Shown piece by piece: positions 16,496 to 25,827 of a stretch of DNA of 64,000 nt. The translations under genes were made by a program, and so were the position numbers. The DNA is from VRUE01 sp963816785 (GTDB lineage Bacteria; Actinomycetota; Thermoleophilia; Solirubrobacterales; 70-9): NCBI GenBank assembly GCA_963816785.1, contig CAWFLL010000004.1, positions 806,001 through 870,000 on the forward strand. The letters run 5' to 3'. The notes below the pieces were generated by a model that was given only the letters and a program-made list of their open reading frames with translations, did not search any database and had not been told where the DNA came from. Position 1 is the stretch's first letter, and every line of letters begins with the position of its first letter.

Positions 16496-17827
16496 CTAGG
16501 GCGTGGGAACCGGTACGGGCGCCGTTTCGGGCGCTGCGGGCGTTTCACCGCCGGCCGCCGGGATCGGGCGCTGCGCCAGCGGGGTCCCACGCGGTTCGAC
16601 CGGGGTGACCGTGCCTGGCGACGCCGGGATCAGCTGGAACACCGGGGCCGGGCAGGCTTCCGCCGGCTGTTTCGGGTTCTCTTCGTAGCAGGCCGGGGGC
16701 GCCGTCGCGGGGTGGGCATCTCCCTTGAAGTTGGCGCAGCGTTCGATCGTGAAGTCCTCGGCGCAGAAGGTGCGCGACTTCCACTTGCTCGAGTAGTTGG
16801 CCACGAAGGCGGTGAAGGTTTCCTGTTCGGCCTGCTGTTCGAGCTGCGATTTGATCTGCGATTCGGCGGTCGCCAGCTCGGTGACGCTTTCGGGGATCGA
16901 GTTCTCGACGACGAACATGTTGTAGCCCCGGCTGGTCTTGACGAGCCCTTCGAGCCGGTCTTCCGGAGTGTCGAAGACCCTTTCGTTCAGGGGCTCTTCG
17001 AGAACGCCCTCGGCGATTCCTTTCTGGAAGCCGCCTTTGGATTTGCTCAGTTGATCTTCGGAGTATTTCTCGGCGACCGTTTTCCAGCTCGCCGCCGAAT
17101 CATCTTTTTCGAGCGCCGCCAGCGCTGCTTCGGCTTTGGCCTTGTCTTTGTTCACGACCAGCCGGATGTCGCGGGTTTCCGGCTGCGTGAACTGGGTCGG
17201 CTTGGCGGCTTCGTAGTAGTTCTCGATTTCGCTCTGGCTCGGCTCCGAGACACCGTCGGTGATCTGTTCCTGAATCTTGGAGCTCAGCATCTGCAGTTCG
17301 ACCCTGGAATCGACGTCCGCCTGGGTGAATTTCGATTCTGTGAGGAATTTCTTGTACTCGTCCTCGGTTTTGAAGTTTTCGTCTTTCAGTTTTTTGAATT
17401 CTTTGGCGACTTCCTGATCGGTCACGGAGATGCCCTGTTCGTCCGCCTCCCCCCGCAGCCAGGCCGAGTCGAGCAGGCTTCCCAGCGCCGCTTCCTTCAG
17501 TTCGTCGTATTGGGGGTCGCCCGGTTTCGGCACTTCTTTTTTGCCGCTCTGCGCCGCCGTCTGCTCGAGGGAGCGGGTGAATTCGTCTTCCGTGATCGTG
17601 CCGGCGTCGTCGGGGGCATCCTCGATCACGGCCACGTCTCCGGAGGAGACACTCGGGTCGCCGAGGCCCTCGGCGACGGCGACGATCACGAAGAGGGCGA
17701 TAAAGATGACGCCGAACACGAGCAGCGCCAACCGGCGCAGGGCAGCAGGGTCCTTGGGGCGCGCGGCCGCGGCGCCTTTCTTCCCACCGGTCCCTGAGGT
17801 GGGTCTCCTGCCCTTATTCGGACTCAC
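16496..17827 (-). CDS. SurA/PrsA-type peptidyl-prolyl isomerase foldase, membrane-anchored
   Basis: 443 residues. A basic Gly/Ala-rich cytoplasmic N-terminus is followed by one membrane helix (LALLVFGVIFIALFVIVAVA, about residues 32-52), a SurA-N-like helical chaperone region (residues 75-210) and a parvulin-like domain (about 225-330) with the family-like GGFQKGIAEGVLEEP segment and FDTPEDRLEGLVKTSRGYNMFVVE. A Pro-rich tail ends the protein. It should help fold exported proteins outside the membrane. The start is GTG, overlapping the mfd stop (GTGA). Codon use is unusual: many AAA, GAA and TTC codons, giving clear AT-rich patches around 17.0-17.5 kb, unlike the AAG/GAG preference of neighbours. 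Confidence 0.85.
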   Translation of the reverse strand: MSPNKGRRPTSGTGGKKGAAAARPKDPAALRRLALLVFGVIFIALFVIVAVAEGLGDPSVSSGDVAVIEDAPDDAGTITEDEFTRSLEQTAAQSGKKEVPKPGDPQYDELKEAALGSLLDSAWLRGEADEQGISVTDQEVAKEFKKLKDENFKTEDEYKKFLTESKFTQADVDSRVELQMLSSKIQEQITDGVSEPSQSEIENYYEAAKPTQFTQPETRDIRLVVNKDKAKAEAALAALEKDDSAASWKTVAEKYSEDQLSKSKGGFQKGIAEGVLEEPLNERVFDTPEDRLEGLVKTSRGYNMFVVENSIPESVTELATAESQIKSQLEQQAEQETFTAFVANYSSKWKSRTFCAEDFTIERCANFKGDAHPATAPPACYEENPKQPAEACPAPVFQLIPASPGTVTPVEPRGTPLAQRPIPAAGGETPAAPETAPVPVPTP

Positions 17828-20800
17828 GAGGCGGGGAGCATATCTTTTCCGGCTAAATTTGCGCTCAAGGTCTCACGCAGGGCGCCGGCCATCGCGAGCA
17901 CCCCGTCGAGGCGCTCCCGAGGGTCGTCGGAGACCCGGACGGAGGCGGTTTTCTCCCGCCACTCGTATAGCGCGCCATCGACCTTCTCCCCCAGGGCCGT
18001 CGCCTGCTCGGAGTCGAGCTCGACCCCGACGATGCTGAGCCGCCCGCCCCGCAGCTCGACGTTGCGGGCGCCGGCCAGCCGCAGCTCGATCCGTGCCCGC
18101 TGCAACGCCAGTAGGTTCTCGGCCACGGGCGGCAGCGGCCCGAAGCGGTCGCCGAGCTCGTCGCGGATCGCCCGTAGCTGACCAGGCTCGCGGGCGGCGA
18201 CGATGCGGCGGTGGACGTCGATCTTCGCCGCCTCGAAAGGGATGAAGGCGGCCGGCAGGTGGGCGTCGACCGGCACGTCGAAGCGCAGCGGCTCCGGCGC
18301 CTCCTCCCCGGCCCCGTCCTCGCCGACGGCCGCCACCGCCTCGTCGATCATCTGGCAGTACAGCTCGAAACCGACCGCGGCGACGTGCCCGGACTGTTCC
18401 TCGCCGAGCAGGTCGCCGGCGCCGCGGATGTCGAGGTCCCGCATCGCGATCTTGAAGCCGGACCCGAGCTCGGTGTGGTCGGCGAGGGTCGAGAGCCGGG
18501 CCGCAGCCTCCTCGGTCAGCGCCTCCGCCGCCGGGTACAGCAGGTAGGCGAAGGCCCGCTCCCGCGATCGCCCCACCCGGCCGCGGATCTGGTAGGCCTG
18601 GGCGAGGCCGAGCCGGTCGGCGCGCTCGACGATCAGCGTGTTGGCGGTCGGGATGTCGAGGCCCGACTCGATGATCGTCGTGGTCACCAGGCAGTCGGCG
18701 TCGCCGCGCAGGAACTCGAGCATCGTCCGCTCCAGCTCGGCCTCCTCCATCTGGCCATGGGCCTCCGCCACCCTGGCCTTCGGGACCAGCCCCCGCAGCC
18801 GCTCGGCCATCTCCGGCAGGCTGTCGATCCGGTTGTGGAGGAAGAATGCCTGGCCGCCCCGCTCCAGCTCGCGCTCGATCGCCCGCTGGACCAGATCCTC
18901 GTCGTAGGGGCCGACGTAGGTCCGGACCGGCCGCCGACCCTCGGGTGGCGTCTCGATCACCGAGATGTCGCGCAGCCCGGCCAGGCTCATCTGCAGGGTG
19001 CGCGGAATCGGCGTCGCGGAGAGGGAGAGGACGTCGACCTTCAGCTTCAGCTGGCGGAGCAGCTCCTTCTGCTTGACGCCGAACCGCTGCTCCTCGTCGA
19101 CGACCACCAGCCCCAGGTCTTCGGCGCGGACATCGCGCGAGAGCAGGCGGTGGGTCCCGATCAGGATGTCCACCTTGCCCTCCCTGAACCCGGCGAGCAC
19201 CGATTTCACATCGGCCGGCTTGCGCAGCCGCGAGACCCAGTCGAGGGTGAACGGCAGGTCGGCGAGGCGCTCGTGGAAGGTGCCGAAGTGCTGCTGGGCG
19301 AGGATCGTGGTCGGCGCCAGCACCATCACCTGCTTGCCGTCCGCGGCCGCCTTCACCGCGGCGCGCAGCGCCACCTCGGTCTTGCCGAAGCCGACGTCGC
19401 CGCAGACGAGCCGGTCCATCGGCTGCTCGGACTCCATGTCCCCCTTCACCGCCTCGATCGCCTCGACCTGGTCGGCCGTCTCGCGGTACGGGAACGCCGC
19501 CTCCATCGCCAGCTGCCACTCGCCGTCCGGCGAGAAGGCGTGCCCTCGGCGGGTCCGCCGCTCTGCGTAGAGGTTGAGCAGCTCGCCGGCCAGGGCCCCG
19601 GCGGCGCGACGGGCGCGCGCCTTCATGTTCTGCCAGCGTTTGCCGCCCAGCGCCGAGAGGGCCGGCTCGCCGCCCCCGCCGACGTAGCGGCTCAGTTTCG
19701 CCAGCTGGTCGGTCGGGACATAGACGCGGTCCTCGCCCTTGTATTCGAGGTAGAGGTAGTCGCGGGTGACGCCGCCGACCTCCCGGGTCTCGAAGCCGGC
19801 GAAGCGGGCGACCCCGTGATCCTCGTGGACGACGTGGTCGCCGACGCGCAGGTCGCTGAAGGCGAGGCGGCCGCGGGCGGCGCCGGGGGCCCGCTCGGCG
19901 GCGCGGCGGCGTCGGTGGACGAGGCGGCGGAACGGGAAGACCGCCAGCCGCAGCTCGGGGCTGACGAAGCCCTCGCGCAGCCGCGCCTCGGCGAAGGCGA
20001 GCCCCGGGTCCGGCGAGAGCGGTCCCCCGTCGAGGAGCGAGGCATCGAGCCGGTCGAGGCCGTAGCGGGCGCGCTCGGCCTCACCGCGGCTGTCGAAGGC
20101 GACGACCGTGCGGTAGCCCGAGCGGATGAGCTTCTCCAACTCCGACTCCGCCTCCTTGATGCTGCGCGCCGGGGACTCGGCCCGTGACGCGCGGAAGGCT
20201 TCCTCCCCGTCCTCGCCGGCGCCCGTCAGCGAGAGGAGGGCACGGGCGGCGAGCGGGGCGGCGACGTCGACGTAGAGATGGCGGGCGTCGTCGGCGTGCA
20301 TCGCCGTCGTCGCGTCGTCCCAGTGGTCGCGCAGCGCCGGCTCGATCTCCTCCGCGGCGGCGAGGATGACGGCAGTCGCGTCGGGAACCAGGTCGAGCGG
20401 CGCCCCGAACTGCTCCAGCGGCAGGACCTCGGCGAGATTGGGAGCCTCGCCTCCCTCCTCGGCGGCCTCCATCGCCGCCAGCTCGGCCAGCTCGCGGTGC
20501 TCGACATCGAGCTCGGCGGCGGGAGCCAGCTCGACCCGCTCCGCCTCGCCGAGCGAGCGCTGGGTGAAGGTCGAGAACCAGCGCATCGAGTCGACCTCAT
20601 CGCCGAACAGCTCGATCCGGGCGGCGCGCTCCTCGGTCGCCCCGAAGACGTCGAGGATGCCGCCGCGGATCGCGAACTGGCCCCGCTCCTCGACCTGCTC
20701 GACCCGTTCGTAGCCGGCCGTGACCAGGTCCTCCGCCACCGCGCCGAGCTCGACCTCATCCCCCCTGGAGACGGCGAACCCCGCAGGGCGAAGCGAGGCG

Positions 20801-21219
20801 TCGGGAACGGCCTCGGCCAGCGCCGTGGCGCTCGGCCACGACGACCGCGTCGCCGCCCTCGCGCAGGGAGTCGAGGGCGTCGATCCGCAGGCCGACGAGA
20901 TGCGGCGGCGGGGTCACGTGCGAGGCGTAGCCCGTGCCCCGGGACGGGTAGAAGCCGGACGCGGCGCGGCGCCAGGTAGGCGGCAGGTCGGCCGCCAGGT
21001 CCCGGGCCGAGCGGTCGTCGGCGCTGACCAGGAGCGCGGGCCGCCCCGCGAGCCCCTGCTCGTCCTCGAGCAGCGTCGCCAGCAGCAGCGGCCGCAGCGT
21101 CGCCGAAGCGCGCAGGCTCACCGTGTTCCCCGCCCCCGGTCTCGGCGGGCAGCCCGGCGGCGAGCGCGCTGCAGGCGCTCGTTTCCGGCGGCTATCTCGA
21201 TCAGCGGGCGTAGGCTCAT
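17824..21219 (-). CDS. mfd: Transcription-repair coupling factor Mfd (5' part frameshifted)
   Basis: About 1130 residues in all. The last 971 are in one frame: the UvrB-homology region, an RNA-polymerase interaction domain (VGDHVVHEDHGVARFAGFE, YVPTDQLAKLSRYVGG), and a translocase with Walker A CGDVGFGKTEVALRAA, the DEEQ box VVVDEEQRFGVKQKE, and RecG-like motifs (SATPIPRTLQMSL). The C-terminal regulatory domain follows. Mfd removes stalled RNA polymerase and recruits UvrA. The first 160 codons start at an ATG (MSLRPLIEIAAGNERLQRA) but switch frame near 21165, 21125 and 20835. Each switch leaves one surplus base while the protein sequence stays readable, which suggests sequence errors. The stop overlaps the foldase GTG. 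Confidence 0.9.
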
Positions 21220-21292
21220 GGCAGGCTGAAAGCCCGAATCGGTCGATTCGGGCCTTGCGCCGATTCTAGATCGACGGGCTAGGCTCCTCATC

Positions 21293-21480
21293 GATGCGAC
21301 TCAGACGTCCCTTCGCCGCCGGCTCGACGCTCGGCGCTCCTCGCCCACCACGCCTTCGAGACCCGTGCCGGGGTCGGGCTCGTCTTCGAGCCCGAGCTCG
21401 GCCGACGCGGGGCGATCGCCCTCTGGGGGTTCTCTGATCCCGATGGGATGCTGGTCGCGCCGCCCGTGGCGGGCGGGTGA
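21293..21480 (+). pseudogene. Small hypothetical protein, frameshifted
   Basis: A short frame of about 60 codons diverging from mfd. It begins MRLRRPFAAGSTLGA and, after one surplus base near 21336, continues as LLAHHAFETRAGVGLVFEPE and ends in a TGA that overlaps the next gene's GTG (GTGA). No domain is recognised. Because both halves are free of stops and the overlap with the next gene is precise, the frameshift is more likely a sequencing error than decay. Confidence 0.5.
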
Positions 21481-21830
21481 ACGAGCGCCTCTCGGCGTTC
21501 AACGCCGGCATCGGCGTCGCCGGGGTCGCGGTCCACTTCGCGGCCTGGCCGTGGTCGCTGCACAACGGGCTGCCGATGCTCGACGAAGCCGAGGGCCTGA
21601 CCGACGACGCAGCTGCCCGCCTACAACTCGGTGCTCTGGTTCTGGGGGCTCTCCAGCGTCCTCAGCCTCGCTGACCGAGGCGCGCCTCGGGTTCGCGCCG
21701 CTTCGGCCTGATCGCGGCCGCGCTCAACTTCCCGGTGCTGCTGATCTCGGCTCAGCACCATTTCCGCTGGGCGCGCGAGCAGGCGCGCCGGGAACCGGAG
21801 CGCTGGAGCCCGGCCCTGCTGGAGCCGTGA
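21477..21830 (+). pseudogene. Hypothetical membrane protein, frameshifted
   Basis: About 117 codons starting at GTG. The readable protein has an N-terminal hydrophobic segment (AGIGVAGVAVHFAAW), then ends of helices SVLWFWGLSSVLSL and GLIAAALNFPVLLISAQHHF, and a charged tail. Three surplus bases, near 21609, 21671 and 21700, break the frame. Its stop overlaps the GTG of the polysaccharide-deacetylase-like gene, so the three plus-strand genes form one coupled operon. The layout (two or three helices) gives no family. Confidence 0.5.
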
Positions 21831-22696
21831 GCCGGCGGGGTGGCCCGGGGGCGCCCGCGGCGCCCTCAGCCTCAGCTTCGACAACCTTGGCGAGGCGGCC
21901 GAGCTCGAGCTCGGCACGCTCGGGCCGGATGCCCCCCGGGCGGCCCACCCCACCGCGACCCAGGTCCTGCCCTCGCTCCTCGGTGAGCTCGAGTCGCGCG
22001 GCCTCGCCGTCGACCTTCTTCGTCGAGGGGCTCAACACCGAGATCTACCCGGAGCGGCTGGTCGAGATCGACTCCAGCGGCCACGAGGTCGGCTACCACG
22101 CCTGGCGCCACGAGCGATGGGGCGAGCTGTCGGCCGAGGAGCAGGCCGAGAACCTCGCGCACGGGCATGGCGGCGTTCGGCGAGCTGGGCCTGCGGATGG
22201 CCGGGATCCGCCCGCCCGGCGGCGGGCTCGGCGCGGGCGGGCTCGACGTCCTCCGCGACGGCGGGCTGCGCTACTGCTCCCCGGCGGGCAGGGGCGCCGG
22301 GGACGACGGCGGGCTGGCCCTGCTGCCGTTCCAGCTGGCGCCACGTCGACGCGAGCTGCGTGCTGCCGCAGCTGCGACTCGGCGCGAGCGGAGACGGCTC
22401 GGGCGACGGAGCCGCTCGAGCCCCGGCGCGCTTCCTCGCCGGCCTCGAAGTGGAGCTCGATCGGCTCGGCCGCGACGGCGGCTACCTCGCGATCGTCCTC
22501 CACCCGTTCATGCTCGATTGGCTCGGCGAGGAGCGCCTCGAGCACTCCTCGACCGGGTCGCCGCGGGCATCGCCGCAGGGCGAGCTCTGGGTCGCGCCCT
22601 GCGCGGAGGTCGCCGACCACGATCCTGGCGGACCCCGAGGCCTTCCGGGGCGGCACGACGCTGGATCCGATCAGCTGGGCGGACGGCGGCGGCTGA
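21827..22696 (+). pseudogene. Polysaccharide deacetylase-like protein (NodB fold), frameshifted
   Basis: Pieces in different frames assemble into one NodB-like protein of about 285 residues: ALSLSFDNLGEAAELELG (metal-site position, with Asp-Asn in place of the usual Asp-Asp), a TFFVEG-like strand, EVGYHAWRHERW (the HxxxH metal motif), RPPGGG, then YLAIVLHPFMLDW and a C-terminal helix. Such enzymes remove acetyl groups from cell-wall or capsule sugars, but the altered first motif makes activity uncertain. At least six frame switches occur, most leaving one extra base (for example near 22013, 22160, 22333 and 22625). I treat it as a real gene read with errors. Confidence 0.6.
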
Positions 22697-22710
22697 GGCA
22701 GCCCCCTGCC

Positions 22711-23720
22711 TCAGCGGGAGCGGACCGCGCTGATCGTCTCGCGCAGGGTGTCGCGGGCGTCGTGGTGCGGCATCCAGTGCAGCTCGGCGGCGGGCGCGGG
22801 ACGGTGTCCATCAGCACCGGTCGGCGGATGGCCTCGATCCAGGCGGCCTCGTCGGGCAGGTAGGGAGACCTGGGCGAGCGCCTCGGCGGTCGGCGCTGAC
22901 CGCGACTGCCGCGGGGCCGGCACCGCGTGCCAGCCGAGCTCGTGGGCCAGCTCGGAGATCGTCAGCTCCCCGGGCCCGGCGAGGTTGTAGACGCCCGGCT
23001 CGCCGGCGCCGATCACGGCCGCGCACAGCGCCGCGGCGACGTCGTCGTGGTGGACGAGCTGGAAGGGCACGCCGGGGTCGGGCAGCACCGGCCGCAGGTA
23101 GGGCGCCCTGCCCAGCGCCCAGCGCAGCGGGCCCGGCAGCGTTCCGCCCGATCGCGAGCAGCGGGATCAGGTCGAGCAGCAGGGTCGCTTCGGGCCCGGC
23201 GACGATGCAGGGGCGGAAGACGTAGGCGTCGGTGTCCGAGCCGGCGAGCGCCTCGTCCAGCTCGGCCTCGACCTCGGCCTTGTGCGGCGGAGTAGGGATG
23301 GCGCGAGCTGCCCCGCGCCGGCTCGTCCTCCGTGAGCAGCTCGGGCAGGTCGCGGTGGAAGCCGTAGGCCGCGACCGAGGAGGTGTAGACGAGGCGCTTG
23401 GCCCCGGCGGCGACGGCCGCGTCGAAGACGTTGCGCGAGCCACGCCAGGTTGATCTCGCGGCTCTCGTCCGTGCCGGCGACGATCACGAAGGCGAGGTGG
23501 ACGACGACGTCGGCGTCCGTCGACCAGCGCCTCGACCGAGTCGCGGTCGAGGATGTCGCCGCGCCGGTATTCGACCTTCTCCCAGCCGTGCGCGGCGATG
23601 TCGAAGGGGCGCCGCGCCATCCCGATCACCCGCTCCGACCTCGGGCACCCGCTGCAGAGCCGACATGAACGGCTTGCCGATCTCTCCGGTCGGTCCGGTG
23701 ACGGCGACGGTCAGGCACTG
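22711..23720 (-). pseudogene. NAD-dependent epimerase/dehydratase (extended SDR), frameshifted
   Basis: Fragments in alternating frames give an extended short-chain dehydrogenase of about 330 residues: a Rossmann start TVAVTGPTGEIGKPFMSAL, GMARRPFDI and the acidic YRRGDILDRDSVEAL, then DAYVFRPCIVAGPEATLLLD and PFQLVHHDDVAAALCAAVIG, ending PGVYNLAGPGELTISELA and a C-terminal tail. These enzymes act on NDP-sugars or related small molecules; no specific substrate is indicated. Frame switches lie near 23640, 23520, 23460, 23330 and 23135. The true start is uncertain (about 23720). The gene lies in the mfd-pth interval on the same strand as both. Confidence 0.6.
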
Positions 23721-23740
23721 GGCCGAGTCTGTCCAGACCG

Positions 23741-24470
23741 CTAACCCTCCGGGCAGGCCCGGCCCCGACCGCTGCCACTCGACCTGGCCTTCGCCCTCGG
23801 CCCGTGAGCGCCCCTCGACGTCGTCCCACGTCGTGCAGCATCCGCTTCAGGCGGGCGACGGCCTCGGGCGGATTGGCGGCGACCTCGGCGGCCAGCTCGC
23901 GCGCCGCGTCCTCGGTCGCAGCGGCCGGCGCCACCCGGTTGACGAGGCCCAGCCGCAGCGCCTCGTCGGCGCCGATGGTGCGTGAGGAGAGCAGCAGGTA
24001 CTTGGCGGTGGCGAGGCCGCAGAGGGTGACCAGCCGCGCCGGCCCGACCGGCACGCCAAGGGCGGCGCCCGGAAATCGCATCCGCAGGTTGGAGCCGCCG
24101 ACCCGCATGTCGCAGGCGATCGCGATCTCCGCCCCACCGCCGACGACATCGCCGTGACAGGCCGCGATCGTCGGCTTCGGGAAGCGCGACGATCGCGTCG
24201 TAGAGGTCGGCGAAGAGCTGCATGCGCGCGACCTTGGCCTCGTCGTCGAGCTCCTCCTTGACGTCGGCGCCGGCCGAGAGCCCCATGTGGTCGCCGGAGC
24301 TGATGAGGAGAACCCGGACGGCCTCGTCATCGCGGGCGACCGCGAGGTGACCGAGCATCTCGTTCAGCATCAGGGTGTCGATCGCGTTGCGGGCCTGCGG
24401 GCGCTCGAGCCGCAGCACGGCGACGCCCGTGCTCGTCGACCTCGTATGCGGTTCGCTCAGCGCTCGTCAT
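23741..24470 (-). pseudogene. Enoyl-CoA hydratase/isomerase family protein, frameshifted
   Basis: A crotonase-fold protein of about 240 residues. The start ATG overlaps the pth stop (ATGA). LRLERPQARNAIDTLMLNEM is the usual N-terminal substrate strand. LSAGADVKEEL carries the first oxyanion-hole NH, and HGDVVGGGAEIAIACDMRV the second together with the catalytic Glu region. The N-terminal part, the middle and the C-terminal part are each in a different frame; the breaks are near 24428 and 24180, each leaving one surplus C, and near 23830. Enoyl-CoA hydratases act in fatty-acid beta-oxidation, but many relatives catalyse other acyl-CoA reactions. Confidence 0.65.
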
Positions 24471-25019
24471 CCTCGACCGCGGAACCTAGCCGCTCGCACC
24501 AACCGCTCGGCCTCGTCGGCGGCGCGGCCGACAAGCGCCGCGACCTCGTCCGGGGACTCGCGGAAGCCGCCCAACACGTAGCGGGAGACGACCTCCGGGT
24601 CGCTGGAATCGGGCCTGCCCGACGCCGACCCTGACCCGCCAGAACTCCGGGTCGCCGAACCCCGCCTTGAGGCTCTTGAGGCCGTTGTGGCCGGCGAGCC
24701 CGCCGCCGAGCCGTGACTGGACCTCGCCGAAGGGCAGGTCGATCTCGTCGTGGATGACGACGACTCGGTCGAGCGGGACCTTGAGCGACCCCCGCGCCGG
24801 CCCCGCCGAGCCGCCCGACTCGTTCATGAAGGTCTGCGGCAACAGGATCGCGACCCGCGGGCCGCCGGGGCCGGCACGGCCTTCGGCGATCAGGCCGCCG
24901 AACTTCTTCTTCGCCCGCGGCAGGTCCCAGCGGCGCGAGAGCTCGGCGCCGACCTCGAAGCCGATGTTGTGGCGGGTCCCCGCGTAGCTCTCGCCCGGGT
25001 TGCCGAGGCCGACGATCAG
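24467..25019 (-). CDS. pth: Peptidyl-tRNA hydrolase (one frameshift; start unresolved)
   Basis: About 184 residues that match Pth closely: ILIVGLGNPG at the N-terminus, TRHNIGFE with the catalytic His, LPQTFMNESGGS, the Asp of VVIHDEIDLPFGEVQ, and LAGHNGLKSL. It recycles peptidyl-tRNA released from ribosomes and is essential in bacteria. A surplus C near 24618 shifts the frame; after it the C-terminus reads SSDPEVVSRYVLGGF and ends at the TGA overlapping the next gene's ATG. No ATG, GTG or TTG lies in frame between the rplY stop and ILIVG, so the start is a CTG (25019) or is hidden by another error. The rplY-pth order is normal for actinobacteria. Confidence 0.85.
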
Positions 25020-25067
25020 GATTCGCTCGCCGCGATCCGACCCGGCGGCGAAACAGGCCGATTGCGG

Positions 25068-25763
25068 CTACTCCTCGTCGGAGTCGCCCGAGTCGCCCTC
25101 GCCCTCGGGGGCCTCGCCCTCGTCCTCGGCGGGGGCCTCGCCGTCCTCGCCGACGAGCTCGGCCTCCTCCTCGACCGCGGGCTCGGGCTCTTCCTCGACG
25201 CGCGGCGGGGAGAGGGTCGCGATCGTGATCTCCTCGGGGTCGTCGGCGACCAGCTTCACCGCGTCGGGGATGGTGAGCGAAGCAAGCTGCAGGGTGTCGT
25301 TGATCTCCATCTCGGAGACGTCGGCGACGATCCGCTCGGGAATCTCGGTCGGCAGCGCTTCGACTGTGATCTCGCGGGTCACGTGCTCCAGCACGCCGCC
25401 CTCTTTGACCCCCGGCGCGACCTCGGTGCCCTCGAGCTCGATCGCGACCTCGGCCTGGATCTCCTCGTCGAGCTTGACCTCCTGCAGATCGATGTGCTGG
25501 AGGTTTCCGCGGACGGGATGAAGCTGCTGTTCCTTGACCACGACCGGGACCTTCGAGGCCCCCTCCAGCTCGAGGTCGAAAAGCGCCTGGCCGCCGGCGA
25601 GCACGGCGCGGATCTCGCGTTCGCCCGCCTGGAATGTGCGCGCCTCGGACCCGCCGGCGTAGACGACGCCGGGCACCAGGCCCTCGCGCCGGAGCCGGCG
25701 CGAGCTGCGCGAGCCAAACTCCGCACGGGGAGCCGCTTTCAGGGTTTCGCGTCCGCGAGCCAT
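25068..25763 (-). CDS. rplY: Large ribosomal subunit protein bL25 (Ctc/TL5 type)
   Basis: 231 residues. The N-terminal 5S-rRNA-binding domain (about 1-90) shows RRLRREGLVPGVVYAGG and VKEQQLHPVRGNLQHIDLQEV. A C-terminal beta domain (95-185) follows, as in TL5/Ctc, and then a 45-residue tail of Glu, Asp and Pro. The long form is usual in actinobacteria. The ATG at MARGRETL is chosen because an upstream in-frame ATG would add residues not seen in the family and overlap the divergent gene. It leads the rplY-pth run. Confidence 0.93.
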   Translation of the reverse strand: MARGRETLKAAPRAEFGSRSSRRLRREGLVPGVVYAGGSEARTFQAGEREIRAVLAGGQALFDLELEGASKVPVVVKEQQLHPVRGNLQHIDLQEVKLDEEIQAEVAIELEGTEVAPGVKEGGVLEHVTREITVEALPTEIPERIVADVSEMEINDTLQLASLTIPDAVKLVADDPEEITIATLSPPRVEEEPEPAVEEEAELVGEDGEAPAEDEGEAPEGEGDSGDSDEE

Positions 25764-25827
25764 CGAAGCGGAGAGGATAGAGAACCGGGAGATGACGGGA
25801 AGCTGTGGCACCCTTCACCCTCACCTC

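Noticed and set aside
21293..24470. True pseudogene island
   Set aside because: Frame switches are single surplus bases with likeness kept on both sides and overlapping start/stop codons preserved; sequence error explains this better. The genes are still listed as broken as they stand.
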